From the NCBI RefSeq assembly GCF_958405655.1, contig NZ_CATYWO010000001.1, positions 1,178,001-1,242,000 on the forward strand: 64,000 bases of DNA, written 5' to 3'. The stretch comes from Ralstonia condita. GTDB lineage: Bacteria; Pseudomonadota; Gammaproteobacteria; Burkholderiales; Burkholderiaceae. Both the position numbers and the translations under genes were made by a program. How positions within the stretch are numbered: position 1 is the first letter of the stretch; every line of letters begins with the position of its first letter. The notes under the pieces are model-generated. The model had not been told where the DNA came from. It made no database searches and worked only from the letters and a program-made list of their open reading frames with translations. Shown piece by piece: positions 9,106 to 17,290 of this stretch.

Positions 9106-10035
9106 CTAATCCATTCCGACGAGAGCGTCGGCGCGCCGCCAGTAGGCCGGATTGCCGTAGGTATTCTTCAGGAAATCGATGAACAGGCGCACGCGCAGCG
9201 GCAAGTGCTTGCGCTGCGGAAACACGGCATGGATGCCGATGGGCGGCGCTTCGAACGCATCGAGCACCGTCACGAGCCTGCCGGTGGCAATGTCATGACC
9301 GACTTCCCACCAGGAGCGCCAGGCCAGGCCATGGCCTTGCAGGCACCATTCGCGCAGCACGGCGCCGTCGGTGCACTCCATCGTTCCCGAAACCTTGACA
9401 GTGACGGCCTTGCTGCCTTGCTGGAACACCCAGCCGCGCTGCACGTTGGCGCTGGCACCGAACGCGAGGCAGTTGTGGCCGGAAAGTTGCTCAAGCTGCG
9501 TCGGCACGCCGTGGCGCTCCAGGTACGACGGCGCGGCGACCACCACGCGGCGGTTTTCCCAGAGACGGATCGACACCAGGCTGGAGTCCGGCAGGTCGCC
9601 CAGGCGGATGGCGCAATCGAACCCCTCGTTCACGAGGTCGACTACCCGGTCACCCAGGTCCAGCGTGATGGACACATCAGGATGCGCTTCAATGAAATCC
9701 GGCACCATCGGCGCCACGTGGCGGCGGCCAAAGCCGGCCGGGGCCGTGACACGCAGATGCCCGCTGGCCTTGACACCGCCCGCCGAGACGCTGGCTTCGG
9801 CGTTGTGCAGGTCATTGAGAATGCGTTGGCAGTCTTCCAGGAACGCCGAGCCCTCGAAGGTCAGGGTGATGCGGCGCGTGGTGCGCACCAGGAGCTTGAC
9901 GCCAAGGCGCTCCTCCAGCGCGTCGATGCGTCGCCCGATAATGGCCGGCGCCACGCCTTCCGCGGCAGCGGCGGCGGACTGGCTGCCGCGTGTGGCCACG
10001 GCGACAAAGGTTTCGAGCTGCTTGAAATGGTCCAT
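9106..10035 (-). CDS. LysR-family transcriptional regulator
   Basis: This 309-residue protein has an N-terminal winged helix (residues 1-60, including SQSAAAAAEGVAPAIIGRRI) and a LysR effector domain (about 90-300) of the CrgA/DsdC-like subgroup, with GHLRVTAPAGFGRRHVAP. It is divergent from the haloacid dehalogenase gene, with a 212-base shared region between them, the usual arrangement for a LysR regulator and its target. Control of that gene or of its own promoter is therefore likely; control of the glyoxylate genes is possible but unsupported. The inducer is unknown. Confidence 0.9.
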   Translation of the reverse strand: MDHFKQLETFVAVATRGSQSAAAAAEGVAPAIIGRRIDALEERLGVKLLVRTTRRITLTFEGSAFLEDCQRILNDLHNAEASVSAGGVKASGHLRVTAPAGFGRRHVAPMVPDFIEAHPDVSITLDLGDRVVDLVNEGFDCAIRLGDLPDSSLVSIRLWENRRVVVAAPSYLERHGVPTQLEQLSGHNCLAFGASANVQRGWVFQQGSKAVTVKVSGTMECTDGAVLREWCLQGHGLAWRSWWEVGHDIATGRLVTVLDAFEAPPIGIHAVFPQRKHLPLRVRLFIDFLKNTYGNPAYWRRADALVGMD

Positions 10036-10247
10036 GGCCGGTAGTTATACAGCGCGCTGCGGGATTGTGACGAATATAAAGGTTATCACTCGTTATTCAA
10101 TGGATAAAAGTCAAAGATCAAGTGACCGAACCCGTCTTTGTGCGGCGCGTCACATTTCCTAGAATGGCCTTCGTTACGAAGGTCGGCAAAGCGTTCTGCC
10201 TGGGCGGAAAGTGCGGTGCAAGGCCTTCGAGTCCGTGGAGCTGATGC
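10036..10247. promoter_or_regulatory. Divergent intergenic control region (LysR / haloacid dehalogenase)
   Basis: This A+T-richer stretch between divergent genes should hold both promoters and LysR binding sites. A widely spaced dyad GTGA at 10067-10070 and TCAC at 10085-10088 is visible, but I cannot assign it to a particular regulator. Confidence 0.35.
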
Positions 10248-10946
10248 ATGAGTCCGATTCGCGCGGTGGTCTTCGACGCCTATGGCACGTTGTTCGACGT
10301 GTATTCCGTGGCCGCGCGGGCCGAGCAGCTATTTACTGGCAAGGGCGAGGCGCTGTCCGTGCTCTGGCGCGACAAACAGATCGATTACACGCGCATCCGC
10401 TCGCTGGCCGGTCCCTCGGGCGAGCATTACAAGCCGTTCTGGGACATCACCGTCGATGCGCTGCGCTATGCGGCGGCCCGCCTGGGCGTAGAACTTTCCC
10501 CCCACGACGAAGCCACGCTGATGCGCGAATATGCGTGCCTGTCGGCTTTTCCCGAAAATGTCTCGGCGCTGCGTCGTCTGCGCGAGCTGGGTCTGCCGCT
10601 GGGCATTCTCTCCAACGGCAACCCGCAGATGCTCGACATTGCCGTGAAAAGCGCCGGCATGGCCGGGCTGTTCGACCACGTGTTGTCGGCGGATGCGGTC
10701 AAGCTCTACAAGACCGCGCCGCAAGCCTACGCGCTGGCGCCGCAAGCCTTTGGCGTGCCTGCCGAGCAGATTCTCTTTGTCTCGTCCAATGGCTGGGATG
10801 CCTGTGGCGCGACGTGGTACGGCTTCACAACGTTCTGGATCAACCGCCTGGGGCATCCGCCCGAGGCACTCGACGTGGCGCCCACCGCGGCTGGCCACGA
10901 TATGCGCGATCTGCTGCAGTTCGTGCAGGCAAGGCAACTGACGTAA
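10248..10946 (+). CDS. (S)-2-haloacid dehalogenase, HAD superfamily type II
   Basis: The 232-residue enzyme is predicted to hydrolyse L-2-haloalkanoic acids to D-2-hydroxy acids. All the catalytic residues known for the L-2-haloacid dehalogenase family are visible in register: nucleophile Asp10 and Thr14 in VVFDAYGTLFD, Arg41 in LWRDKQ, Ser122-Asn123 in LSNGNP, Lys155 in KLYKTAP, and Asn181 and Asp184 in SSNGWDA. It is read divergently from a LysR regulator and lies 67 bases before aceB. Glyoxylate or glycolate from haloacetates could feed malate synthase, which is my inference from position. Confidence 0.92.
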   Translation: MSPIRAVVFDAYGTLFDVYSVAARAEQLFTGKGEALSVLWRDKQIDYTRIRSLAGPSGEHYKPFWDITVDALRYAAARLGVELSPHDEATLMREYACLSAFPENVSALRRLRELGLPLGILSNGNPQMLDIAVKSAGMAGLFDHVLSADAVKLYKTAPQAYALAPQAFGVPAEQILFVSSNGWDACGATWYGFTTFWINRLGHPPEALDVAPTAAGHDMRDLLQFVQARQLT

Positions 10947-11013
10947 GCATTCAATCGGCCCAGCCATAGGGCCGACCCCGTCCAACCCTCACATCCTCAT
11001 CAGGAGAACAACC

Positions 11014-12594
11014 ATGGCGCTCACGCTGCCTCAAGGCATGGAGATCAAGGCCGAGATTCTTCCGGCCTATGAAGACATTCTGACCCCCGAAGCACTGGCG
11101 CTGGTCGCCAAGCTGCATCGTACCTTCGAGCCGCGTCGCCAAGAGCTGCTGGCGGCTCGCGTCGAACGCGCCAAGCGTCTTGACGCCGGCGAGCGCCCCG
11201 ATTTCCTGCCGGAAACGAAGGCCATTCGCGAAGGCGACTGGAAGGTCGCCCCGATCCCGCCGGCACTGCATTGCCGCCGCGTGGAAATCACCGGCCCGGT
11301 TGAGGCCAAGATGGTCATCAACGCGTTCAACTCGGGCGCGGACAGCTACATGACCGACTTCGAGGATTCCAACTCACCCAGCTGGCACAACCAGATCCAG
11401 GGCCAGGTCAACCTGAAGGCTGCCATCCGCCGCACGCTCACGCTGGAGCAGAACGGCAAGACCTACAAGCTCAACGACAAGATCGCCACGCTGCAGGTGC
11501 GCCCGCGCGGTTGGCACCTGGACGAGAAGCACGTCACGGTTGATGGTCAGCGCGTCTCGGGCGGCATCTTCGACTTTGCGCTGTTCCTGTTCCATAACGC
11601 CAAGGAACAGATCGCTCGTGGCGCCGGCCCGTTCTTCTACCTGCCGAAGATGGAAAGCCATCTGGAAGCGCGTCTGTGGAACGACGTCTTCGTGATGGCG
11701 CAGAACGAGATCGGCCTGCCGCAAGGCACGATCAAGGCCACCGTGCTGATCGAAACCATCCTCGCCGCGTTCGAGATGGAAGAAATCCTGTACGAACTGC
11801 GCGAGCACAGCGCTGGCCTGAACGCTGGCCGTTGGGACTACATCTTCTCGTGCATCAAGAAGTTCAAGGTCGACAAGAACTTCTGCCTGGCCGACCGCGC
11901 CAAGGTGACGATGACCTCGCCGTTCATGCGCGCCTACGCGCTGCTGCTGCTCAAGACCTGCCACAAGCGTGGCGCGCCCGCCATCGGCGGCATGAGCGCG
12001 CTGATCCCGATCAAGAACGATCCGGAGAAGAACGCCATCGCCATGGCCGGCATCATCAACGACAAGAAGCGCGACGCGACCGACGGCTATGACGGCGGCT
12101 GGGTGGCCCACCCCGGCCTGGTCGAGCCGGCCATGAAGGAATTCGTGGCTGTGCTGGGCGACAAGCTGAACCAGTTCGAGAAGCAACGCCCGGACGTGGA
12201 AGTGAAGGCTGCCGACCTGCTGGACTTCCAGCCGGAAACGCCGATCACCGAAGGCGGCCTGCGCATGAACATCAACGTCGGCATCCACTACCTGGGTGCC
12301 TGGCTGGCCGGCAACGGCTGCGTGCCGATCCACAACCTGATGGAAGATGCCGCCACGGCAGAAATCTCGCGCTCGCAGGTGTGGCAATGGATCCGCTCGC
12401 CGAAGGGCAAGCTGGAAGACGGCACCAAGGTCACGGCCGAACTCGTGCGCAAGCTGATTCCGGAAGAATTGGCCAAGGTGAAGGAGACGGGCGCGGTGGG
12501 CCACTTTGACCGCGCTGCGGAAATCTTCGAACAGATGTCGACGTCGGAAGACTTTGCAGAATTCCTGACGCTGCCGTTGTACGAAGAAATCTGA
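11014..12594 (+). CDS. aceB: Malate synthase A
   Basis: The 526-residue protein condenses glyoxylate with acetyl-CoA to malate, the second glyoxylate-shunt step. Family features include the segments TDFEDSNSPSWHNQ, VRPRGWHLDEKH, TVLIETILAAFEMEEIL and NINVGIHYLGAWL, and the length is normal for isoform A rather than the longer isoform G. AGGAGA lies about eight bases before the ATG. It is separated from aceA by three genes, so the shunt enzymes are not in one operon here. A terminator follows. Confidence 0.97.
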   Translation: MALTLPQGMEIKAEILPAYEDILTPEALALVAKLHRTFEPRRQELLAARVERAKRLDAGERPDFLPETKAIREGDWKVAPIPPALHCRRVEITGPVEAKMVINAFNSGADSYMTDFEDSNSPSWHNQIQGQVNLKAAIRRTLTLEQNGKTYKLNDKIATLQVRPRGWHLDEKHVTVDGQRVSGGIFDFALFLFHNAKEQIARGAGPFFYLPKMESHLEARLWNDVFVMAQNEIGLPQGTIKATVLIETILAAFEMEEILYELREHSAGLNAGRWDYIFSCIKKFKVDKNFCLADRAKVTMTSPFMRAYALLLLKTCHKRGAPAIGGMSALIPIKNDPEKNAIAMAGIINDKKRDATDGYDGGWVAHPGLVEPAMKEFVAVLGDKLNQFEKQRPDVEVKAADLLDFQPETPITEGGLRMNINVGIHYLGAWLAGNGCVPIHNLMEDAATAEISRSQVWQWIRSPKGKLEDGTKVTAELVRKLIPEELAKVKETGAVGHFDRAAEIFEQMSTSEDFAEFLTLPLYEEI

Positions 12595-12625
12595 AGGTAA
12601 GCGACGCTTCAAGCGCGCAGAGGAA

Positions 12626-12657
12626 ACGCCGGCCGGGGCAACCCGCCGGCGTTTTTC
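12626..12657 (+). terminator. Intrinsic terminator after aceB
   Basis: An 8-bp stem (ACGCCGGC at 12626-12633, GCCGGCGT at 12645-12652) is followed by a T-rich tract starting at 12652. Confidence 0.85.
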
Positions 12658-12716
12658 TTTTGCCGCAAGGCCGGTCAAGCCGCGCGATAATGTCACGAAA
12701 CTTTGCGGAGGCCGCT

Positions 12717-13187
12717 TTGCGTTTTGAACACCTGGTGGAAGTCAACGATCCACTCAACCCGCTCCTCGATACCCTGACCCTGAACCAGATCTGGCAAGGG
12801 CTGGTGCTGCGCGTGCGCGAGCAGACCGAATTCGTCGAAAGCCTGGACGAATGCATCATCACCGCCGAAGGCGACGGCTGGGTCGAGCGCGAACTTGTTT
12901 TCGGAAAGGCGCGCATCCAGGATCGCGTGACGCTCGAGCCGCACAAGCGCGTGACCTACACCACCGCAGCCACCGGCGAACACGCCGGTGGGTCGCTGAC
13001 CATGACGATCGAGAGTAACGACGCCAACGCCGCGTTCATCCGCTTCGTCTACGACACCACGCTGCCCAACGCCGACGAAACCGGCGACACGCGCTACGCC
13101 GAGATCGTCAAGTCCGCCTATCGTGAATCCGATATCGACACCGTGCGCCGCATCCGCGAGATTGCCGCCACCGGCCGCCTCGGCTGA
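12717..13187 (+). CDS. SRPBCC-fold protein, DUF1857/AtaL-like
   Basis: The product (156 residues from this start) matches the DUF1857 branch of the START/polyketide-cyclase fold. It begins RFEHLVEVNDPLNP and continues through LWQGL-like and RELVFG segments to RIREIAATGRLG. I prefer the TTG at 12717, which has GGAGG at 12707-12711, over the ATG at 12690, because a GATAAT -10-like box at 12686-12691 overlaps that ATG and would put it upstream of the transcript start. The ligand and role are unknown. The gene stands between the aceB terminator and a drug exporter gene. Confidence 0.78.
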   Translation: MRFEHLVEVNDPLNPLLDTLTLNQIWQGLVLRVREQTEFVESLDECIITAEGDGWVERELVFGKARIQDRVTLEPHKRVTYTTAATGEHAGGSLTMTIESNDANAAFIRFVYDTTLPNADETGDTRYAEIVKSAYRESDIDTVRRIREIAATGRLG

Positions 13188-13269
13188 CGGTTCCTATCCG
13201 GCCGACGCGTGGAGGACGCGGCGGACCGGGTTTGTCCCCCAAGTCGTCTCACAACACTAGAACGAGACC

Positions 13270-14727
13270 ATGGCGACATCCACACCCACCCTGGAAGCCC
13301 TGCGCGCCCGTCACGGCGAGCGATTCAAGTGGCTCGTGCTGTTGACGCTGATGGTGGGCGCGGTGTCGTCCGTCATTTCGGCCACCATCGTCAATGTGGC
13401 GATTCCCGACCTGAGCCGGCATTTCGTGCTGGGGCAGGAGCGCGCCCAGTGGGTGTCGGCCAGCTTCATGGTGGCGATGACCATGTCCATGCTGCTCACG
13501 CCCTGGCTGCTGCTGCGCTTTGGGTTGCGGCGCACGTTCATCGGCGCGTTGCTTCTGTTGGGGCTGGGCGGCCTGGCGGGCGGCCTGTCGCCCAACTACG
13601 GCGTGATGATCGGCATGCGGGTGGTGGAAGGCATGGCCGCCGGCATCATGCAGCCGCTGCCCAACATCCTGATCCTGCGCGTGTTTCCGGAGCGGGAGCA
13701 GGGCAAGGCGTTCGGCCTGTTTGGCTTTGGGGTGGTGCTGGCGCCGGCCGTGGGGCCGAGCGTGGGCGGTTTCCTGGTGGAGCTGTTCGGCTGGCGGTCG
13801 ATCTTCTTTGTCGTCGTGCCGTTCACGCTGCTGGGGTGGGCGATGGCGCGGCGCCTCATGCCGATCAACTCGTCCATGACAGGGGAAGCGAGGCCGCTCG
13901 ACTGGCGGGGGCTGTTGTTGATCGGCTCGGCGACGGTTGCGCTGCTCAACGGGCTGGTGGCGTTGCATGCCAGCGTGGTGCACGGCATTGCGCTGATGCT
14001 TGCGGCGACAGTGTGCGTGATGGGCTTCGTGTTCTGGCAGCGACGGGTGGAATCGCCCTTGCTTGATCTGCGGCTGTTCAGCTACCGGCAGTTTGCAATG
14101 GGCGCGGTGGTGGCCTTCATCTACGGCGCCGGACTGTACGGCTCGACCTACCTTGTGCCGGTGTACATGCAGGTGGCGCTCGCCTACGCGCCGTCACGCG
14201 CCGGGCTGGTGCTGCTGCCAGCCGGTCTGGTGCTGGCCGTCACGATCATGTGGGCGGGGCGCATGACCAACCGTGTCGAGCCGTTCCGCCTCGTATCATT
14301 CGGGCTCACGGCGCTAGCGCTTTCGTTCTTCCTGATGGCGACCAATACCCGCGCCACCAGCTATTTGCTGTTGATCGCCATTGCCATCATCGGCCGGATC
14401 GGGCTCGGTTTCGTGCTGCCTTCGCTGAGCCTCGGCGCCATGCGCGGTGTTGACTTCACGCTGATTCCGCAGGGCTCCAGCGCGGTGAATTTTCTGCGGC
14501 AGCTTGGCGGCGCGATCGGCGTGTCGGCGACGGGCATCTTCCTGCAATGGCGTCTCGCCTCGCGCGGGATCGAGACGATTCACGCGGCGGCGGTCGATCC
14601 GGAAGCACGCATCCTCGCGTTCGACGAGACGTTTATCTTTCTCGGCACGCTGTGCGCGCTGGCCGTGGCAGCCGCGTGGCGCATGCGTCGGCGCGAGGCG
14701 CTGTCCGCCGCGCCTGCCGCGCAATAA
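13270..14727 (+). CDS. MFS multidrug exporter, DHA2 (EmrB/QacA-type)
   Basis: This 485-residue inner-membrane protein has the many alternating hydrophobic segments expected of the 14-helix DHA2 family. The motif A-like loop LLRFGLRRTFIGALL and motif C-like GFGVVLAPAVGPSVGGFL are characteristic of drug/H+ antiporters. It probably exports hydrophobic compounds by proton antiport. No membrane-fusion partner (EmrA) gene is adjacent, so it would need a partner elsewhere or act alone. The substrate is unknown. It ends with a terminator shared with the convergent acyl-CoA-binding protein gene. Confidence 0.9.
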   Translation: MATSTPTLEALRARHGERFKWLVLLTLMVGAVSSVISATIVNVAIPDLSRHFVLGQERAQWVSASFMVAMTMSMLLTPWLLLRFGLRRTFIGALLLLGLGGLAGGLSPNYGVMIGMRVVEGMAAGIMQPLPNILILRVFPEREQGKAFGLFGFGVVLAPAVGPSVGGFLVELFGWRSIFFVVVPFTLLGWAMARRLMPINSSMTGEARPLDWRGLLLIGSATVALLNGLVALHASVVHGIALMLAATVCVMGFVFWQRRVESPLLDLRLFSYRQFAMGAVVAFIYGAGLYGSTYLVPVYMQVALAYAPSRAGLVLLPAGLVLAVTIMWAGRMTNRVEPFRLVSFGLTALALSFFLMATNTRATSYLLLIAIAIIGRIGLGFVLPSLSLGAMRGVDFTLIPQGSSAVNFLRQLGGAIGVSATGIFLQWRLASRGIETIHAAAVDPEARILAFDETFIFLGTLCALAVAAAWRMRRREALSAAPAAQ

Positions 14728-14751
14728 AAAAACCGGGCGTGGCGCCCGGTT
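14726..14751. terminator. Bidirectional terminator between exporter and acyl-CoA-binding protein genes
   Basis: The 9-bp stem AACCGGGCG (14731-14739) with CGCCCGGTT (14743-14751) has a three-base loop. The seven A residues at 14726-14732 form a strong U-run for the minus-strand transcript; the plus-strand tail is weaker. Confidence 0.85.
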
Positions 14752-14772
14752 CTTCGTGCCGCGATCGAACGA

Positions 14773-15042
14773 TCAGGTCGTCGCGCCGCTCTTCAGTTCT
14801 TCGACGAGGTCGATGTACTTCTGTTTGGCCTCGTCCTGCGAAGTGCCCTTCAGGCCCTCCCACGCTTCAAACTTGTAGCGCCCGACGATGTCGGTGAAGC
14901 CCGGCTTGTCGCCGTGCGCATCACCCTCGGCGCCTTGCTTGTAGAGGGCATACAGGCGCAGCAGCGTCATATTGGTGGGGCGCTCGGAGAGGCCCTTGAC
15001 GTCGATCTGGGCTTGGTCGAAACGGGCTTGCAGGTCGCTCAT
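14773..15042 (-). CDS. Acyl-CoA-binding protein
   Basis: The 89-residue protein is a stand-alone ACBP. It shows the diagnostic segments MTLLRLYALYKQG, the lysine-rich turn DAHGDKPG, and KFEAWEGLKGTSQDEAKQKYI, which bind the acyl chain and the CoA phosphate in the four-helix bundle. It buffers long-chain acyl-CoA in the cytoplasm. The start at 15042 gives exactly the family N-terminus MSDLQARFDQA; the frame stays open far upstream without meaning. ACBPs are common in eukaryotes and patchy in bacteria. Confidence 0.95.
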   Translation of the reverse strand: MSDLQARFDQAQIDVKGLSERPTNMTLLRLYALYKQGAEGDAHGDKPGFTDIVGRYKFEAWEGLKGTSQDEAKQKYIDLVEELKSGATT

Positions 15043-15180
15043 GGTGGTTCCCGGCTGAAAACAATCGTGACGCGATGATAGCGCCCGGGGTATGCCGCAG
15101 GGCCGTTTGAATTCGAGGACGCCTTCGGTTTTCCGCGTGCGCCGCGGGGGGATTGCGCATTCAGGCGTCACCCCTGCCGG

Positions 15181-15192
15181 TACAATGCCGCC
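15181..15192 (+). promoter_or_regulatory. -10 box very close to the tsaB start
   Basis: TACAAT at 15181-15186 ends seven bases before the tsaB ATG. Transcription from it would begin at or beside the A of the start codon, and no Shine-Dalgarno is present, so the message may be leaderless. No good -35 is visible. Confidence 0.4.
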
Positions 15193-15930
15193 ATGCCATG
15201 GATTCTTGCTTTCGACACCTCCACCGAGTTCTGTTCCGTCGCCCTTGGTGACGGCACGCGCACGCTGTTTCGCCACGAGCACACGGGTGCCCGATCCAGC
15301 GGCCGTGTGCTGCCGGCCGCCGGAGAACTGCTCGCCGAGGCTGGCATTCGCTTGGCCGATTGCGCAGCGATTGCCTTCGGCGCCGGGCCCGGTTCGTTCA
15401 CCGGGTTGCGCACGTCTTGCGGCGTGGCACAAGGACTGGCCTTTGGCGCGGAGCTGCCAATCGTGCAGGTCAGTTCTCTTGCCGCCTGCGCGGAGCAGAC
15501 ACGTGCGTCGCTTCCAGCCGGTACGGTGGTTACGGTTGCGCTCGACGCCCGCATGGACGAGTGCTACTGGGCCAGCTTCGCGCCTGTCGATACGGCGCGG
15601 GAGGCCTCGGGCTGGCACGCGCTGTCCCCCATCCAGGTGAGCGCGCCCCAGACGGTGGCCGCGCCATCCGGCCCCTATTGGCTGGCTGGCAATGCTGCTG
15701 CGGCGTTCGGCGATCGGTTGAGCGTGGCGGCAGGAGCAGCTGTCGTGCTGCCCGAAGTCTTGCCGCATGCGCGTGAGATCGTCGCCATCGGGCAGCGACT
15801 GCTGGCGGCAGGTCATACGGTCCGCCCGGAAGACGCGGCGCCGCTCTACGTGCGTGACAAGGTCGCGCTCACCATCGAGGAGCGCCTCGCTGTGCAGCAG
15901 GCCAAGGCGGCCGCGGGTGGTCATCCATGA
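15193..15930 (+). CDS. tsaB: tRNA threonylcarbamoyladenosine biosynthesis protein TsaB
   Basis: The 245-residue protein belongs to the ASKHA fold and begins WILAFDTSTEFCSVAL, with FGAGPGSFTGLRTSCGVAQGL as the family hallmark. TsaB pairs with TsaD and TsaE to transfer the threonylcarbamoyl group onto A37 of tRNAs reading ANN codons. It is normally a non-catalytic partner of TsaD. The stop overlaps the rimI start by four bases (ATGA), an arrangement found widely in proteobacteria, so the two are co-translated. Confidence 0.95.
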   Translation: MPWILAFDTSTEFCSVALGDGTRTLFRHEHTGARSSGRVLPAAGELLAEAGIRLADCAAIAFGAGPGSFTGLRTSCGVAQGLAFGAELPIVQVSSLAACAEQTRASLPAGTVVTVALDARMDECYWASFAPVDTAREASGWHALSPIQVSAPQTVAAPSGPYWLAGNAAAAFGDRLSVAAGAAVVLPEVLPHAREIVAIGQRLLAAGHTVRPEDAAPLYVRDKVALTIEERLAVQQAKAAAGGHP

Positions 15931-16454
15931 GCGTGATCGACAACGCGTTGGCCAGCGTCATCGCGCAGGCCCCGTTGCCTTCCGGCTGGCGGGCTGAACG
16001 CATGTCCGCGCTCGATGTCGCCGGCGTGGCGGCCGTCGAGCAGGCGGCTTTTGCGTTTCCCTGGTCACGCGGCAACTTTGAAGACTCGCTCAAGTCGGGC
16101 CACCTTGGTGTCGTGTTGCGCGATGGAGGCAACGAGGTTGCCGGATACCTGATCCTGATGCCGGTGGTCGATGAGATGCACTTGCTCAACGTGACGGTGG
16201 CGCCCGTCTGGCAACGGCAGGGGCTGGGCCGGTGGCTGTTGCGTCTGGCGGTGGCGCTCACCCTGGCGCATGGGTTTGGCAGCCTGCTCCTGGAGGTGCG
16301 GCCGTCCAATACCGGCGCGATTGCGCTGTATCGGCGCGTCGGGTTTACCGAGATCGGCCGGCGCAAACGCTATTACCCGGCAGAAAACAATACGCGTGAG
16401 GATGCCGTCGTCATGCGCATCGTCTGCGAGGCCAGTGGGGTGGAGGCAGCATGA
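15927..16454 (+). CDS. rimI: Ribosomal protein S18-alanine N-acetyltransferase RimI
   Basis: This 175-residue GNAT acetyltransferase has the acetyl-CoA loop QRQGLGRWLLRLAVA (Q/R-x-x-G-x-G) and the C-terminal ALYRRVGFTEIGRRKRYY with the expected LEVRPSN strand before it. RimI acetylates the N-terminal alanine of ribosomal protein S18. It starts within the tsaB stop and ends four bases inside the uracil-DNA glycosylase gene, so tsaB-rimI-UDG is a tightly coupled operon. Confidence 0.93.
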   Translation: MSVIDNALASVIAQAPLPSGWRAERMSALDVAGVAAVEQAAFAFPWSRGNFEDSLKSGHLGVVLRDGGNEVAGYLILMPVVDEMHLLNVTVAPVWQRQGLGRWLLRLAVALTLAHGFGSLLLEVRPSNTGAIALYRRVGFTEIGRRKRYYPAENNTREDAVVMRIVCEASGVEAA

Positions 16455-17245
16455 ATCGTCGATCCCGCCTGCTGGAAGCATTGGGCGTTTCCACAGAATG
16501 GACGTTGCGCGGTGCGGCACCGATCGAGGCAGCGCCTGCCGAGGTTGCCATTGCCGAGCCTGCGGCCGTTGCGCCGGCTGCCGTGGCCCGGGAACCTGCC
16601 GTAGCCAACGCCGAACCCGGGGTGGCTCGCGTAGCCGATGGGAGCGCGGACGCCGTCTCGCCTCGCGCCGAACAGATTGCCGCGTTCGACTGGGCGCAGC
16701 TTGAGGCCGCCGTCTCCGGGTGCACCGCGTGCAAGCTGTGCGAGCGCCGGACGCAGACCGTGTTTGGCGTGGGCGACCGCCAGGCCGAATGGATGCTGAT
16801 CGGCGAAGCGCCCGGCGAGCAGGAAGACAAGCAGGGCGAGCCGTTCGTGGGTCAGGCGGGCAAGCTGCTCGACAGCATGCTGCGAGCGATCGGCCTGTCG
16901 CGCGAGACAGGCGTGTTCATCGCCAACGTGCTGAAGTGCCGCCCGCCTGGTAACCGCGATCCGGAGCCGGACGAGGTGGCGATGTGCGATCCGTATCTCA
17001 AGCGCCAGATCGCGCTGGTCAAGCCGCGCGTGATCGTTGTGCTCGGGCGCTTTGCGGCGCAGAGCCTGCTTCAGACGCAAACGCCGGTCGGCAAGCTGCG
17101 CGGCAAGGTGCACGAGGTGGAAGGTGTGCCGGTGGTGGTGACGTATCACCCGGCGTATCTGCTGCGCACCCTGACAGACAAGTCCCGCGCATGGGAAGAC
17201 CTGTGCCTGGCCCGAAAGGTCTATGCGGAGCAGGGCGGCCGGTAA
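16451..17245 (+). CDS. Uracil-DNA glycosylase, family 4 (iron-sulfur type)
   Basis: The 264-residue protein removes uracil from DNA. Four cysteines fit the [4Fe-4S] ligands of family 4: Cys91 and Cys94 in CTACKLC, then Cys163 (VLKCRPPGNRD) and Cys179. The catalytic motif is GEAPGEQEDKQGEPFVG (residues 118-134), and HPAYLLR supplies the second motif. Residues 20-75 are a low-complexity alanine/valine/proline/glutamate linker absent from minimal homologues, so this is an extended form. The start overlaps rimI (ATGA). Confidence 0.9.
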   Translation: MNRRSRLLEALGVSTEWTLRGAAPIEAAPAEVAIAEPAAVAPAAVAREPAVANAEPGVARVADGSADAVSPRAEQIAAFDWAQLEAAVSGCTACKLCERRTQTVFGVGDRQAEWMLIGEAPGEQEDKQGEPFVGQAGKLLDSMLRAIGLSRETGVFIANVLKCRPPGNRDPEPDEVAMCDPYLKRQIALVKPRVIVVLGRFAAQSLLQTQTPVGKLRGKVHEVEGVPVVVTYHPAYLLRTLTDKSRAWEDLCLARKVYAEQGGR

Positions 17246-17290
17246 CTTCCTCGTCGAAGCGGCGGAGCCGGCAGGCCGGCGCCCCCCAGG

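Noticed and set aside
10067..10088. GTGA...TCAC dyad as a CRP site
   Set aside because: The half-sites are separated by 14 bases rather than six, which does not fit the CRP consensus.
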